A DNA stretch of 64,000 nt from Candidatus Hydrogenedentota bacterium (GTDB lineage: Bacteria > Hydrogenedentota > Hydrogenedentia > Hydrogenedentales > SLHB01): NCBI GenBank assembly GCA_013359265.1, contig JABWCD010000030.1:103220-167219 (forward strand), in the 5' to 3' direction. How positions within the stretch are numbered: position 1 is the stretch's first letter; each line of letters begins with the position of its first letter. Shown here in pieces: positions 26,376 to 35,315 of this stretch. The notes under the pieces were generated by a model, which saw only the letters and a list, made by a program, of their open reading frames with translations, was not told where the DNA came from and did not search any database. The translations under genes were made by a program, and so were the position numbers.

Positions 26376-28571
26376 CTAGTTCCGAAAATCATACGGCCCT
26401 CTGTTCACATCGGCCGGGCCAATATTCTCCGGCCACCCCGTCTCGGGCTTCACGCCGAAAACCTCGCGCACGCATTCAGTCATCTCGAATCCAAACTCCG
26501 TGCACGGCTCGATATAGCTCCCTTCACCCCACTCATTCACAGGGCCAAGAATAACGAGCGGCTTGTTCGTCTCCCCGCAAAATGCCTTGGCTTGTTCAAG
26601 CAAACTTCGAAAGTGCGCGGGAGTCCTGCCGTCGATGACAAACGCCTTGTCGCCGTGCCATGGACGCGAATCCCATCCCGTATCGACAACCGGATAATAC
26701 ATGAGCGCGCCCGCGTCCGTGTTCTTCTGGCGCCACGACGTCGTGACGGTCCGCACTACATCGTCGAAAAGCGCGTGCTTCGAAACATTCGTGTCCGGGG
26801 CGATGGCGCCCCACTCATGATACGTCGTGATCCCGCTGAATCCCTCCACCACAAGGTTCTCAATGTGCGACTTCGCAAAGCTGTAGCCCATCGCAACGAA
26901 CGTGATACCCTCGTACCCCGCATCCTTCGCCATCTGCTGCGATTCGGCGATCGCTTCCTTCACCGCATCCACGCCGCCGAGGTCGTTGCGCAAGTTGTCG
27001 GGCGACCACAAAAACACCGCGGGCTTTTCGTCGATGCGGTAGTACGCGGGCAGATTGAAATAATGATCGATCCAATGCTGCGTGACTGCGCGCCAGTCCT
27101 CGCGGCTGTGCGTCTTCGGCGGATTGTGGTTCGCCCACATAATCGCTACCTTGAGCTGGTCGCGGTATCGCGCCTTTCGGTATGCCTCGAACCAATGTTC
27201 GAGCGACCGCTTGCCCGCCACCCAGTACCAGTCGACAAGAAACACGCCAATACCATTCTCCACCGCCCACTTGACCTGCCAGTCCACACATTCCGGATTG
27301 CCTTCGTCGTAGTATCCAAGCAGCGGTTTCCGGTTCGGCGCCGTGTTTCGAACCGGCTCCCATTTTTTCGGCGCCTCCCACCCGGGAAAGTAATACGCCG
27401 CAACATCGATGGACGTCGTTATCGGTCTTGGTTCCGGAACGTAATCAGCGGATTGAATCGCTCGCGCCGGCTCGAACTTAAGTTCCGTGCGCTCGCCGTT
27501 CACCGATATCGCGCGAGTGACGGCCTCGGCAGTGACCACGGTCCAGACAACGTCCGCCGTTTCGTTGTACGGCAGATCTCCGACGGCTTGTGTCGTCTCC
27601 CCTGTGCTTAATGTCAAACCTTCCGGAAGCGACAGTTCCGCTGTGAATCCGCGCGCAGCAGCGCCCCCGAAATTCTTGAACCGCGCCAACACCCGGCACG
27701 GCCGTTCCGCCCGGTTCACGCCGTTCTCGAAGCCAAGATAGGTAATCGCCACGTCGGCTTCACCGCCCGGTTCGTTTCCGAGCGCCACGTTCAACACGCG
27801 AGCACCCGCGGGCAATTCGAGACCCAACGCAGCGATCGTGCCGCACCACCCGTCGTTCTCACTTATCGGAATATTGTAGATGTGCTCGCCCTGCCGTAGC
27901 GGGACCGCCGCGCGCTGCATCCCCACACGTTCGCTCGTACCCCAGCAGACGTTTGCCGCATCGCCGCTGCGTTCGGTGTTCACCACGAGCGTCGCAAATT
28001 TCGCCGAACTCGCCGGCAAATCGAGACGATTCGTCCATAAGACAGGTGATCGCTCAATACGGTTCTGCAAAAGTTCCCCGGACTCGAAGGTGGTTTGCTG
28101 CAGATTCGCCGCATTGCCCCATTCGAGGATGCGAACAAAATCGATTTCAAAGTGCGCGTTCGCGAACACATCCAGGCGGAACTGCCGAATCGTCCCTTCC
28201 CGCTGCCAGAACGGGAACAGAACAACGTCCTCCCAATCCCCCGTACCTGCAACGGCAAACCGCAACTTCTTCTGCTCGGTCAATCCGCCGTACTGGCCCT
28301 CCAACGTCCCCGACCAGAACAGATCGCAGACGCCCGCCCGGCTCGCCTTCATTCGAATGTGAACGTACTCCCAAGGCGTCGCCGCGAACTCCACCGAGCG
28401 GCATGTGAAGAAGGGGTCCCAGTCGGTTGTATCCGCGCAGACGACGCCGTCGCGCACGGCTACGTTTGCGAGGTGCGCATTGGGTACCCAAGTTTGCAGG
28501 GCGCCGGGTGAGTCGAACTCCCACTGCGGGAACGCGGCGACGGGAAGTAATAATAGTGCTAGATTGACCAT
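26376..28571 (-). CDS. secreted glycoside hydrolase family 99-like (WbsX-like) protein
   Basis: A 731-residue exported protein with a short signal (MVNLALLLLPVAAFPQ). Residues about 20-175 resemble a carbohydrate-binding jelly roll. A beta-sandwich follows at about 280-370. The catalytic-type domain begins near residue 400 with VAAYYFPGWEAPKKWEP and contains GVFLVDWYW, YYRIDEKPAVFLWSPDNL, GYEGITFVAMGYS and PLVILGPVNEWGEGSYIEP. These match the GH99/WbsX (GHL) family. Such enzymes act on mannans or other glycans. The region upstream (28572-28776) carries unusual AT-rich dyads that may regulate it. Confidence 0.82.
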   Translation of the reverse strand: MVNLALLLLPVAAFPQWEFDSPGALQTWVPNAHLANVAVRDGVVCADTTDWDPFFTCRSVEFAATPWEYVHIRMKASRAGVCDLFWSGTLEGQYGGLTEQKKLRFAVAGTGDWEDVVLFPFWQREGTIRQFRLDVFANAHFEIDFVRILEWGNAANLQQTTFESGELLQNRIERSPVLWTNRLDLPASSAKFATLVVNTERSGDAANVCWGTSERVGMQRAAVPLRQGEHIYNIPISENDGWCGTIAALGLELPAGARVLNVALGNEPGGEADVAITYLGFENGVNRAERPCRVLARFKNFGGAAARGFTAELSLPEGLTLSTGETTQAVGDLPYNETADVVWTVVTAEAVTRAISVNGERTELKFEPARAIQSADYVPEPRPITTSIDVAAYYFPGWEAPKKWEPVRNTAPNRKPLLGYYDEGNPECVDWQVKWAVENGIGVFLVDWYWVAGKRSLEHWFEAYRKARYRDQLKVAIMWANHNPPKTHSREDWRAVTQHWIDHYFNLPAYYRIDEKPAVFLWSPDNLRNDLGGVDAVKEAIAESQQMAKDAGYEGITFVAMGYSFAKSHIENLVVEGFSGITTYHEWGAIAPDTNVSKHALFDDVVRTVTTSWRQKNTDAGALMYYPVVDTGWDSRPWHGDKAFVIDGRTPAHFRSLLEQAKAFCGETNKPLVILGPVNEWGEGSYIEPCTEFGFEMTECVREVFGVKPETGWPENIGPADVNRGPYDFRN

Positions 28572-28694
28572 TTGAAATACGCCCCATCAAGAATCGCATT
28601 GCTTTTATTGATTTTTTGTCAAACATTTCCATCGAAAACAGCATAACGCATTATTTTATAGTAAGTTATGATAAGAACATTCATGTCGGCATCT

Positions 28695-28762
28695 TTATCT
28701 TATTTCTGAGCTAAGATAAGGGAAAGGCGTTTTCCTTATCTTATCCTTGAGCTAAGATAAGG
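28695..28762. promoter_or_regulatory. two tandem TTATCTTA-N9-TAAGATAA dyads with an overlapping hairpin
   Basis: Dyad one has arms TTATCTTA (28695-28702) and TAAGATAA (28712-28719). Dyad two has arms CCTTATCTTA (28734-28743) and TAAGATAAGG (28753-28762). The two right arms are 41 bases apart and sit in a 26-base direct repeat (28708-28733 and 28749-28774). The same bases also form a 13-bp hairpin (28713-28725 with 28730-28742, loop GGCG). The site lies after the Fic gene stop and before the GH99-like gene, both on the minus strand. It may be a tandem operator, a terminator, or both. Confidence 0.55.
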
Positions 28763-28776
28763 GAAAGGCGTTTTCT

Positions 28777-29544
28777 TTACCTTAAGAACAACTTAAAATA
28801 ACGATCAAACACATAGGCCCGAAACCTCTCCTTTGTTGTTGCCTGCGCGATGATCCCAATCCTTTCGAGGTCGCGCAGGAGCGCATTGGCGGTCGGTTGT
28901 GATATTCCCACGAACTCTTCCAAGTTCGCAGCCGTAATGACGGGCGTTTTGTAGAGGACGTTGAGCGCCTGCCTGGCATTTGCAGCTCGCTTACCTAGAG
29001 ACAATATTTTCGACTCAACCTCAGTCCGCAGTAAGAGAATCTCTCGAAAGGTGTCCCGGCCTTTGGCGGCGGTTTCCGCCACGCCGCTAAGGAAAAACCG
29101 CAGCCAATGAATGAGATCGTTCGAAGTACGGGCACGCATTAATGCGTCGTAGTAGCTTGCACGATTGCGCTCGAAGAAATCGGACAGATACAGAGATGGT
29201 TTGGCAAGCATTCCGTTGCTCACCAGGTATAGCGTTATGAGCAAACGCCCGATGCGGCCGTTGCCGTCGAGGAATGGGTGAATCGTCTCGAATTGATAAT
29301 GACTGATGGCCGCGCGCACGAGGTGGGGCACCTCGATTTCTTCGTTGTGCCAAAACTTTTCGAGATCGCTCATCAATTCAGGGACCTCTTCGTGGTACGG
29401 CGGAATAAAGGCTGCGTCGGAGAGATTCGAACCGCCGATCCAATTCTGGCTTTTACGATATTCACCAGGTAATTTGTGGTCACCCCTCACACCACGCATG
29501 AGAATCTGGTGGGTCTGGCGTAGCAGCCGGTTCGAGAGCGGCAA
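28777..29544 (-). CDS. Fic family protein, C-terminal part (catalytic core plus winged helix)
   Basis: A 255-residue frame holding the complete Fic core. The motif HPFLDGNGRIGR is intact, with catalytic His, the anion-binding Gly-Asn loop and Arg. A beta-hairpin flap (AAFIPPYHEEVPELM) lies before it. The C-terminal 75 residues form a winged helix (TAANLEEFVGISQPTANALLRDLERIGII). Fic enzymes transfer AMP from ATP to protein Tyr/Thr/Ser. The frame is the direct continuation of the upstream piece at 29557-29910: only an amber TAG (29557-29559) and four codons separate them. As a separate product it would need re-initiation at TTG 29544. It may be part of a pseudogene. Confidence 0.75.
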   Translation of the reverse strand: MPLSNRLLRQTHQILMRGVRGDHKLPGEYRKSQNWIGGSNLSDAAFIPPYHEEVPELMSDLEKFWHNEEIEVPHLVRAAISHYQFETIHPFLDGNGRIGRLLITLYLVSNGMLAKPSLYLSDFFERNRASYYDALMRARTSNDLIHWLRFFLSGVAETAAKGRDTFREILLLRTEVESKILSLGKRAANARQALNVLYKTPVITAANLEEFVGISQPTANALLRDLERIGIIAQATTKERFRAYVFDRYFKLFLR

Positions 29545-29556
29545 CGACTCTAGTTC

Positions 29557-29910
29557 CTAAACCGCTGTGCTCATCGCCTCTACATAATTCTGGACTTCCC
29601 GCCAGTCGTCGCGTTTCTCCGGCTTGATTTGATCTTCGGGCAACAGCGCTTCGTCAAGCCCCGTCTCGGTGCCTTCAATCTTGCTGGAACTCTGCGCCTC
29701 CTTCAGCACGTGCATTTGGATGAACAGGTCGATGTCGGGGACGATCAGCGAAAATGCGTTTAACTCGCCCAGCGATTGCGTTGCTTTCTCAAGCAACAAA
29801 TTGATTGTTGGGTCTTCCCACGTCCATGGCTGATTTACATGCTTCGGCAGAAAACTTTTATACCGGTACTGTGTCCGCCAGACACCGGCTTTGAAGTTCT
29901 CGAGCTTCAT
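29557..29910 (-). CDS. Fic family protein, N-terminal part ending at an in-frame amber codon
   Basis: A 117-residue Fic N-terminal domain. It carries the inhibitory helix motif SSKIEGT (S-x-x-x-E-G form), which in class II Fic proteins blocks the ATP site of the same chain. The last residues (NYVEAMSTAV) are the start of a helix that continues, after TAG, as ELESLPLSNRLLRQTH in the same frame. The intact protein would have about 377 residues. The stop separates inhibitor from catalytic core. Cause: nonsense mutation, sequencing error or readthrough. The gene body and its flanks are more AT-rich than neighbours, suggesting acquisition. Confidence 0.7.
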   Translation of the reverse strand: MKLENFKAGVWRTQYRYKSFLPKHVNQPWTWEDPTINLLLEKATQSLGELNAFSLIVPDIDLFIQMHVLKEAQSSSKIEGTETGLDEALLPEDQIKPEKRDDWREVQNYVEAMSTAV

Positions 29911-29937
29911 ACCTTAACTATGCGTCATCGCGCGGCG

Positions 29938-31134
29938 CTATTTCAGCACTTCCGCAAGTGCGGTGCAGAGCGCGTCCATGTTGGACGACGTCATCCCCGC
30001 GACATTGATGCGCCCGGAACCGACGATGTAAATGCCGTACTTTTCCTTCAACGCATCCACGTGCGCCTTCGTCAGTCCCGAAAACGAGAACATCCCCTTC
30101 TGCTTCGTAAGAAACGAAAAATCCTGCGCAACGCCCTTGGCCTTGAGCGTATCCACAAACAGCGTGCGCATTCCCGCGATGCGATCGCGCATGCCCTTGA
30201 CTTCGCCTTCCCACTCCCGGCGAAGCGCTCCGTCGTTCAGGATCGTCGTGACGATATTCGATCCGTGCGCCGGCGGGTTCGAGTAATTCGTACGGATGAT
30301 GCGCTTCAGATGGCTGAGCGCCTTTTGCGCGTTCGATTCCGAATCGGCCACAAGCGTGAGCGCCCCCACGCGCTCGTTGTACAGCCCGAAATTCTTCGAA
30401 AAGGACGAACAGATATACATCTCCCTACCTGACGCAACGAACGGCGCGAGCCCCCGCGCGTCTTCCGCGAGACCGTCCGCAAGACCCTGATACGCGAAAT
30501 CGAACAACGGCACCCAGCCCTGCGCTTTGGCGACCTCGGCAATTGCGTTCCACTCCTCGACCGTCGGGTCCATACCTGTCGGGTTGTGACAACACGCGTG
30601 CAACAACACGAAATCGCCGGAGGGAATCTTTTTCAGCGCATCCATCATTGGACCGAAATCGAGCTTCTTGCCCGACGCGTCGTAATACGGGTACGTCGCC
30701 GTCGCAAGACTCGACGCCGCGAATATGCTCGGATGGTTCGGCCACGTCGGTTCGCTCAACCACACCTTCGCGTCAGGCTTATGAAATCGGATGAAATCCG
30801 CCGCTACGCGCAGCGCCCCGGTGCCGCCCGGCGTGTGCGCCGTTACGCAACGCTTGCTCGAAACCGCCTCGTGCCCGGCCCCGAACAACAACGCCTGTAC
30901 TGCCCCGCAATACTCCGCCGTCCCGCTGTTCGGGTTTACATAGTTCTTCGTCTTCTCCTCGGCAAGAATTCGTTCCTCTGCCTTCTTCACCGAATGAAAC
31001 ACCGGCGTTTTCCCGTTCTCGTCGCAATAGACGCCGATGCTCAGGTTGATCTTGTTCGGGTTTGGGTCCTTCTTGAACGCTTCGGTGATCCCCAGGATAG
31101 GGTCCGGCGGCGCCATCTCCAGCTTTTCAAACAT
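29938..31134 (-). CDS. aspartate/aromatic aminotransferase (class I, AspC/TyrB type)
   Basis: A 398-residue PLP enzyme starting MFEKLEMAPPDPILGITEAFKKDPNPNKINLSIGVY, the standard N-terminus of AspC/TyrB. The PLP Lys lies in SSFSKNFGLYNERVG. The HACCHNPTGMDPT block and the C-terminal Arg in VGSGRINVAGM bind the substrate carboxylates. It interconverts aspartate and oxaloacetate, and perhaps aromatic amino acids, with 2-oxoglutarate. The frame remains open upstream, but ATG 31134 has GGGGAG eight bases before it and matches the family start. Confidence 0.94.
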   Translation of the reverse strand: MFEKLEMAPPDPILGITEAFKKDPNPNKINLSIGVYCDENGKTPVFHSVKKAEERILAEEKTKNYVNPNSGTAEYCGAVQALLFGAGHEAVSSKRCVTAHTPGGTGALRVAADFIRFHKPDAKVWLSEPTWPNHPSIFAASSLATATYPYYDASGKKLDFGPMMDALKKIPSGDFVLLHACCHNPTGMDPTVEEWNAIAEVAKAQGWVPLFDFAYQGLADGLAEDARGLAPFVASGREMYICSSFSKNFGLYNERVGALTLVADSESNAQKALSHLKRIIRTNYSNPPAHGSNIVTTILNDGALRREWEGEVKGMRDRIAGMRTLFVDTLKAKGVAQDFSFLTKQKGMFSFSGLTKAHVDALKEKYGIYIVGSGRINVAGMTSSNMDALCTALAEVLK

Positions 31135-31256
31135 GTGCTCCCCTCTCTGGGCCGCGCGGTAGGTCAAGTCATCGCGGCTAACGGGATAGTCTAACGCGTT
31201 GGACCAGGGGTGTGCGAGTCGGCCGAGCGGTCGCGTCGGCGCCGGCAACACAGCCG

Positions 31257-32159
31257 TTACCGAGATTCGCGCGGATGAGTTTCGACGATCGAGGGTTTGG
31301 GCGCAAGGCCAAGCCGGTGCAGTTGCGTTTGCCGCATGTACGCGACCACGTCCGCGGGAACGTGCCGCGGCTCGGCGTGAATGGCCGCGCGCACGTAACC
31401 GACCATGCGCATAACTGCGCCGATAGCGATGGGCCGCACGCCAATCCGCGCAGCGCATTTCACGATCTCGAACAGCGGATGGTTCCCAAATGCGTAGTCC
31501 TGCATGCCGTCGCGATAGCGCGCGCTGATTAGTCCGCCGAGTGCGGTGCCCATGGGACGGTAGTGGTTCACTTTGAGATCGGCGAAGGTCTCGCATTCCC
31601 ATCCGTACATCTGCACCATGATTTCGGCGATGGCGTCGATGCCGCCGCGCGGCAGCGGAATGTAGCCGCCGATGCGTTCGTAGGCGTCGCGCCGGAAAAG
31701 CTGCACGGCGCCCGCAACACTGTTCTTCACGATTTGCTGCGGGATGAACTGTCCATCGAGGTAGTCGTAGATATGCCCGCCCGCCAAACCGAGACGCGGG
31801 CATTCGATCATGCGCGCGACAACGGTTTCAAAGTATGCGGGATCGAACTCGACATCCGCGTCCAGGTTGCCAATGAATCGATACGAAACGTCCGTAAGTT
31901 TCCGTTCTCCCGCGCGGATTGCGAACACCTTCGACGCGAAGGACCGGTTGGGGTCTTTTTCGACGCGGACGAATTCGATGAAGGAGTGGCGCGCCGCGTA
32001 GTCCATCACGATTTCGTCGGTGCGGTCCGTCGAGGCGTCGCTGACCACGACCCACCGCCGGGGCAGGAGGGTCTGGTTCACAACAGACTTCAGCGTCTTT
32101 TCGATATATGCCGCTTCGTTCCGAGCGGGCGTAATGAGTACGTAGTGTGTGTCGGACAT
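31257..32159 (-). CDS. glycosyltransferase family 2
   Basis: A 300-residue GT-A fold enzyme. The N-terminal nucleotide-binding block is LITPARNEAAYIEKTLKSVV, with SDASTDRTDEIV next. The metal-binding DxD is in FIGNLDADVEF. The middle has the GAVQLFRRDAYERIGGYIPL acceptor segment. The C-terminal region is moderately hydrophobic (AIGAVMRMVGYVRAAI) and may touch the membrane. ATG 32159 (MSDTHYVL) is chosen over an upstream ATG that adds 18 non-conserved residues. As the first gene of the polysaccharide region it is likely to add a sugar to the lipid-linked repeat unit. Confidence 0.88.
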   Translation of the reverse strand: MSDTHYVLITPARNEAAYIEKTLKSVVNQTLLPRRWVVVSDASTDRTDEIVMDYAARHSFIEFVRVEKDPNRSFASKVFAIRAGERKLTDVSYRFIGNLDADVEFDPAYFETVVARMIECPRLGLAGGHIYDYLDGQFIPQQIVKNSVAGAVQLFRRDAYERIGGYIPLPRGGIDAIAEIMVQMYGWECETFADLKVNHYRPMGTALGGLISARYRDGMQDYAFGNHPLFEIVKCAARIGVRPIAIGAVMRMVGYVRAAIHAEPRHVPADVVAYMRQTQLHRLGLAPKPSIVETHPRESR

Positions 32160-32413
32160 TGGACGATACTGGCCCCACGTGCCGCAGAGTATGGAATTGC
32201 GCGCGCGGACCAATCAAGGGATCGGACCGCACGGTGTTCCCGCGTGTCCAACCATGCGAACACGGCGTTCGTCAGATTGCGCGCGGGTTTGACCGAAACA
32301 TATACTAGGCATGACTGCGGGCTTTTGGCGTCATCCCGAGGAGCGGGAAGCACGTTGAAGCCATGTTCGAGTGGGTACCCGGTGCGACATATCAACGCGA
32401 TAGGGAAGTAGCC

Positions 32414-34126
32414 ATGTCTTTTTTCGGAAAACGGTTGAGCGTCATTAGCGCAACGCTTTTAATTTCAATAGTTTATGGATGCAGCGGCGGCGATACGACG
32501 GGGCCGTCTCCGGTGGATTCCGGTACGCCCGTCCCACCGCCCTTGTCGCCAGTGGCCGCGCCAAAACCGGTCGAGCCCGGTGCCGCAGCGCCAGCCCCCG
32601 CCGAACCGGTCGCGACCCCAGCACCCGCACCAACCGCTACTACAGCGCCCGCCGCTCTGTTCCCGTTGCTCGCGCCCGAGGAATTCGGCAAAGAGAAAAA
32701 CGGCGCTCCGCAGGACTGGTGGGTGTCAGCGCCGGCGCGCGTTTCCGTTGCGGACGAAAAGGCGGCCGGCGATGCGCCCGCATGGGTAATCGCGCCGGAT
32801 GCCAAGGAGGATACACGGCTTGTCCGCACGATATATGCGAACGTCGGGGGAGAACGGCTCGAAGTGAAGGGCCTGGTGAAGTCGGCGGAAGCCGGTGTCG
32901 TGACGGTCGCGATCGCGGGCAAGTCCGAGGGTAGAGAGATTTTCGCTTCCACAACGAACAAGGGCGGAGACGCGTGGGAAGAATTCCGCGTGACGACCGA
33001 TCTGCCCAAGGTCATCGACAAAGATTCGCTCGCCGTGCGCGTGGGCCTTAAACCGGGCGCGAAATCTCCCGCGCTGCTCTCCGCGATTGCCATCAACCAT
33101 GGCGCCGTGCCGGCCGCTGTGGCACCGCCCGCGGCCAGCACTCCGGTAGCCAAACCCGCCGCCGCGGCGTCGAGTCAACGGTTTGAGGAAGTGCCTTCGG
33201 TGTTGCTGGCCAAAGCCGAGTTCGATTCCGAAAAGGACGGCGCGCCGCAGGACTGGTGGGTGTCGGACAAGAAACTCGTCAAAAAGAGCAAATCAAAAGG
33301 TCCGGGCGATTCCGTTGCGTGGACGATCAGTTCGGGCAAGAGCGACGACACGCGAATGGTCCGTACGATTTTTACCGACTTGAGCGGACAGAAGATTGAG
33401 GCGAAAGCAAATGTAAAAGCGAGCGAGGCGGAAGCCGTAACGCTTGCGATCCTGTGCAAGGCCGACGGCAAAGAATTCTATCAGGCGGCGATGAACAGCG
33501 GTGGCGATGACTGGGCCGAACTGAGCGTATCGGCACGACTTCCCGAAAATATCGAGAAGGAATCGCTCAGTATCCGTATAGTCGTGAAGCCGGGGCTGAA
33601 GAAGCCGGTCGAGGTTGCCGGGGCCGAAGTCCATCGCATTGAGAAAGTACCCGCAGCGTCGTTGTCTCCCATATTCAAGCGCGAAGAATTTGCGAACGAG
33701 AAAGATGGTCTTCCGCAGGATTGGTGGGCGTCGGATAAGGGCAAGGTGAAGGCGGGTGGCGCCAACGGACCGTGCGGCGGAAAGGCATGGCAGTTGTCGC
33801 CGGACGGCGATGCGACCACGCAGATTGCGCGCACAATTTACACGGACCTGAGCGGCAAACGCGTCGAATTCGTCGCGCACGTCAAATCGTCCGAGGCGGG
33901 CGCGGTAGTCATCTCAGTCAACGGCAAGTCAAAAAGCGGGGATATTTACGCGGCGGCGCGCAACAAAGGCACCGGCACGTGGGAACGCTTGCGCGTTGTG
34001 CAGGACTTGCCCGAAGGCATCGAAGAAAACTCTTTGAGCGGGCGCATCACCGTGCAGTCGGGCGTGAAAACGGCGGCGCTGGTGTCCTGCGTCGAGTTCA
34101 ATACCGGGCCGGCCGGCGGCCAGTAG
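32414..34126 (+). CDS. lipoprotein with three tandem copies of an unrecognised ~150-residue domain
   Basis: A 570-residue lipoprotein: the signal ends in the lipobox IVYGC, with lipidated Cys23. A Pro/Ala-rich linker covers residues 28-82. Three repeats start near residues 85, 262 and 416, with hallmark lines EEFGKEKNGAPQDWWVS, AEFDSEKDGAPQDWWVS and EEFANEKDGLPQDWWAS. Each then has a TRLVRTIYANVGGERLEVKG-type strand and a final SLAVRVGLKPGAKSPAL-type strand. The pattern resembles beta-sandwich carbohydrate-binding folds, but I do not recognise a family. It precedes glycosyltransferase and flippase genes, so a role in surface polysaccharide binding is possible. Confidence 0.75.
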   Translation: MSFFGKRLSVISATLLISIVYGCSGGDTTGPSPVDSGTPVPPPLSPVAAPKPVEPGAAAPAPAEPVATPAPAPTATTAPAALFPLLAPEEFGKEKNGAPQDWWVSAPARVSVADEKAAGDAPAWVIAPDAKEDTRLVRTIYANVGGERLEVKGLVKSAEAGVVTVAIAGKSEGREIFASTTNKGGDAWEEFRVTTDLPKVIDKDSLAVRVGLKPGAKSPALLSAIAINHGAVPAAVAPPAASTPVAKPAAAASSQRFEEVPSVLLAKAEFDSEKDGAPQDWWVSDKKLVKKSKSKGPGDSVAWTISSGKSDDTRMVRTIFTDLSGQKIEAKANVKASEAEAVTLAILCKADGKEFYQAAMNSGGDDWAELSVSARLPENIEKESLSIRIVVKPGLKKPVEVAGAEVHRIEKVPAASLSPIFKREEFANEKDGLPQDWWASDKGKVKAGGANGPCGGKAWQLSPDGDATTQIARTIYTDLSGKRVEFVAHVKSSEAGAVVISVNGKSKSGDIYAAARNKGTGTWERLRVVQDLPEGIEENSLSGRITVQSGVKTAALVSCVEFNTGPAGGQ

Positions 34127-34157
34127 CCTGCGGGCCACTGCCGGCGCCGCGCACGCG

Positions 34158-35315
34158 ATGGCCGCACCGACCGACCTCAGGCATGTCGTCCTCGTCACGG
34201 ACGATTTCCCGCCGGTGCGCGGCGGAATCGCGCGGCTGCTGCGTCTCACCGCGTCGTGTCTGCCTGCCGACAGGATTCGCGTTTTCGCGGCGGACTGCGC
34301 GGGCGCGGCGGAATTCGACAGTACGTCAGCCATTGCAGTCTCGCGGTTTCGCTTTCGCGCGGGCACAAGCGTCTTAACACTCGTCGACACGCTGTTACTC
34401 GCCCCGAAGATAATCGCCGCGTTGCGAAGTAACCAAGACTCCATCCTCTATCTCGGCAACGTGTGGCCCTTCGGTTTGGTGGGACTTATCGCACGCGCAC
34501 TGGGGTTTCGCTATGTCGTTCACATTTACGGGCTTGAAGTCCTTCCCTCGCGCGGCCGGATCATCGAATCCCTGCGCGAGCGCATTTTACGTAATGCGTC
34601 CCATGTAATCGCGATTAGCCGGTTCACTCGCGATTTGGCGCTGTCTCGCGGAGTTGTTTCCGGCAATCTTTCCGTCGTATGCCCATGCATCGATCCGAAA
34701 CCATTTCAAATAGACGACCCAGCGGTGGTGCGCCGAAGATTTGGCATGGACGAGAAGCGCGTCCTGCTTACCGTATGCCGTTTGTATGCGCGCAAGGGTG
34801 TCGATCGCGTGATCGAGGCGCTGCCGAACGTGTTGGCGGAGTTTCCCGATGCCTTGTACGTGGTTGTGGGGAACGGGCCGGATTTGCCGAGACTCGAAGC
34901 GCTTGCCGCGCGCAAGGGCGTGGCGCATGCCGTGCGGTTCGTGACCGACTGCGGCGACGACGACCTCGTGCGGTATTACCATGCGTGCGACGTGTTCTTG
35001 ATGATTAGCCGGTACATCAAGGAAGAGGCGGACGTGGAGGGCTTCGGAATCGTGTATCTCGAGGCGAACGCGTGCAGAAAGCCGGTCATCGCGGGGAACA
35101 GCGGCGGCGTGCCCGACGCCGTTGAAGACAACGTGTCCGGCTTGCTGGTCGATCCCGAGAGCGCGGACGAAGTTGCCGGCGCGATTCTGCGACTATTCCG
35201 CGATCCGGCGATGGCGGCGCGGCTCGGCCAACAAGGGTACGAGCGGCTGCACAATGAACTGGGACTCGAAGTCTACGCGGCGCAAATCCAGTCCGTTATC
35301 CGGTCTGTCCGTTAA
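34158..35315 (+). CDS. glycosyltransferase family 4
   Basis: A 385-residue GT-B enzyme. The N-terminal domain starts with HVVLVTDDFPPVRGGIARLLRLTA, the Gly-rich acceptor loop of GT4. The C-terminal donor domain has LLTVCRLYARKGVDRVIEALP and the E-x7-E region EGFGIVYLEANACRKPVIAGN. The stop TAA (35313-35315) lies inside the left arm of the inverted-repeat element described separately. It is convergent with the flippase gene. Confidence 0.92.
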   Translation: MAAPTDLRHVVLVTDDFPPVRGGIARLLRLTASCLPADRIRVFAADCAGAAEFDSTSAIAVSRFRFRAGTSVLTLVDTLLLAPKIIAALRSNQDSILYLGNVWPFGLVGLIARALGFRYVVHIYGLEVLPSRGRIIESLRERILRNASHVIAISRFTRDLALSRGVVSGNLSVVCPCIDPKPFQIDDPAVVRRRFGMDEKRVLLTVCRLYARKGVDRVIEALPNVLAEFPDALYVVVGNGPDLPRLEALAARKGVAHAVRFVTDCGDDDLVRYYHACDVFLMISRYIKEEADVEGFGIVYLEANACRKPVIAGNSGGVPDAVEDNVSGLLVDPESADEVAGAILRLFRDPAMAARLGQQGYERLHNELGLEVYAAQIQSVIRSVR

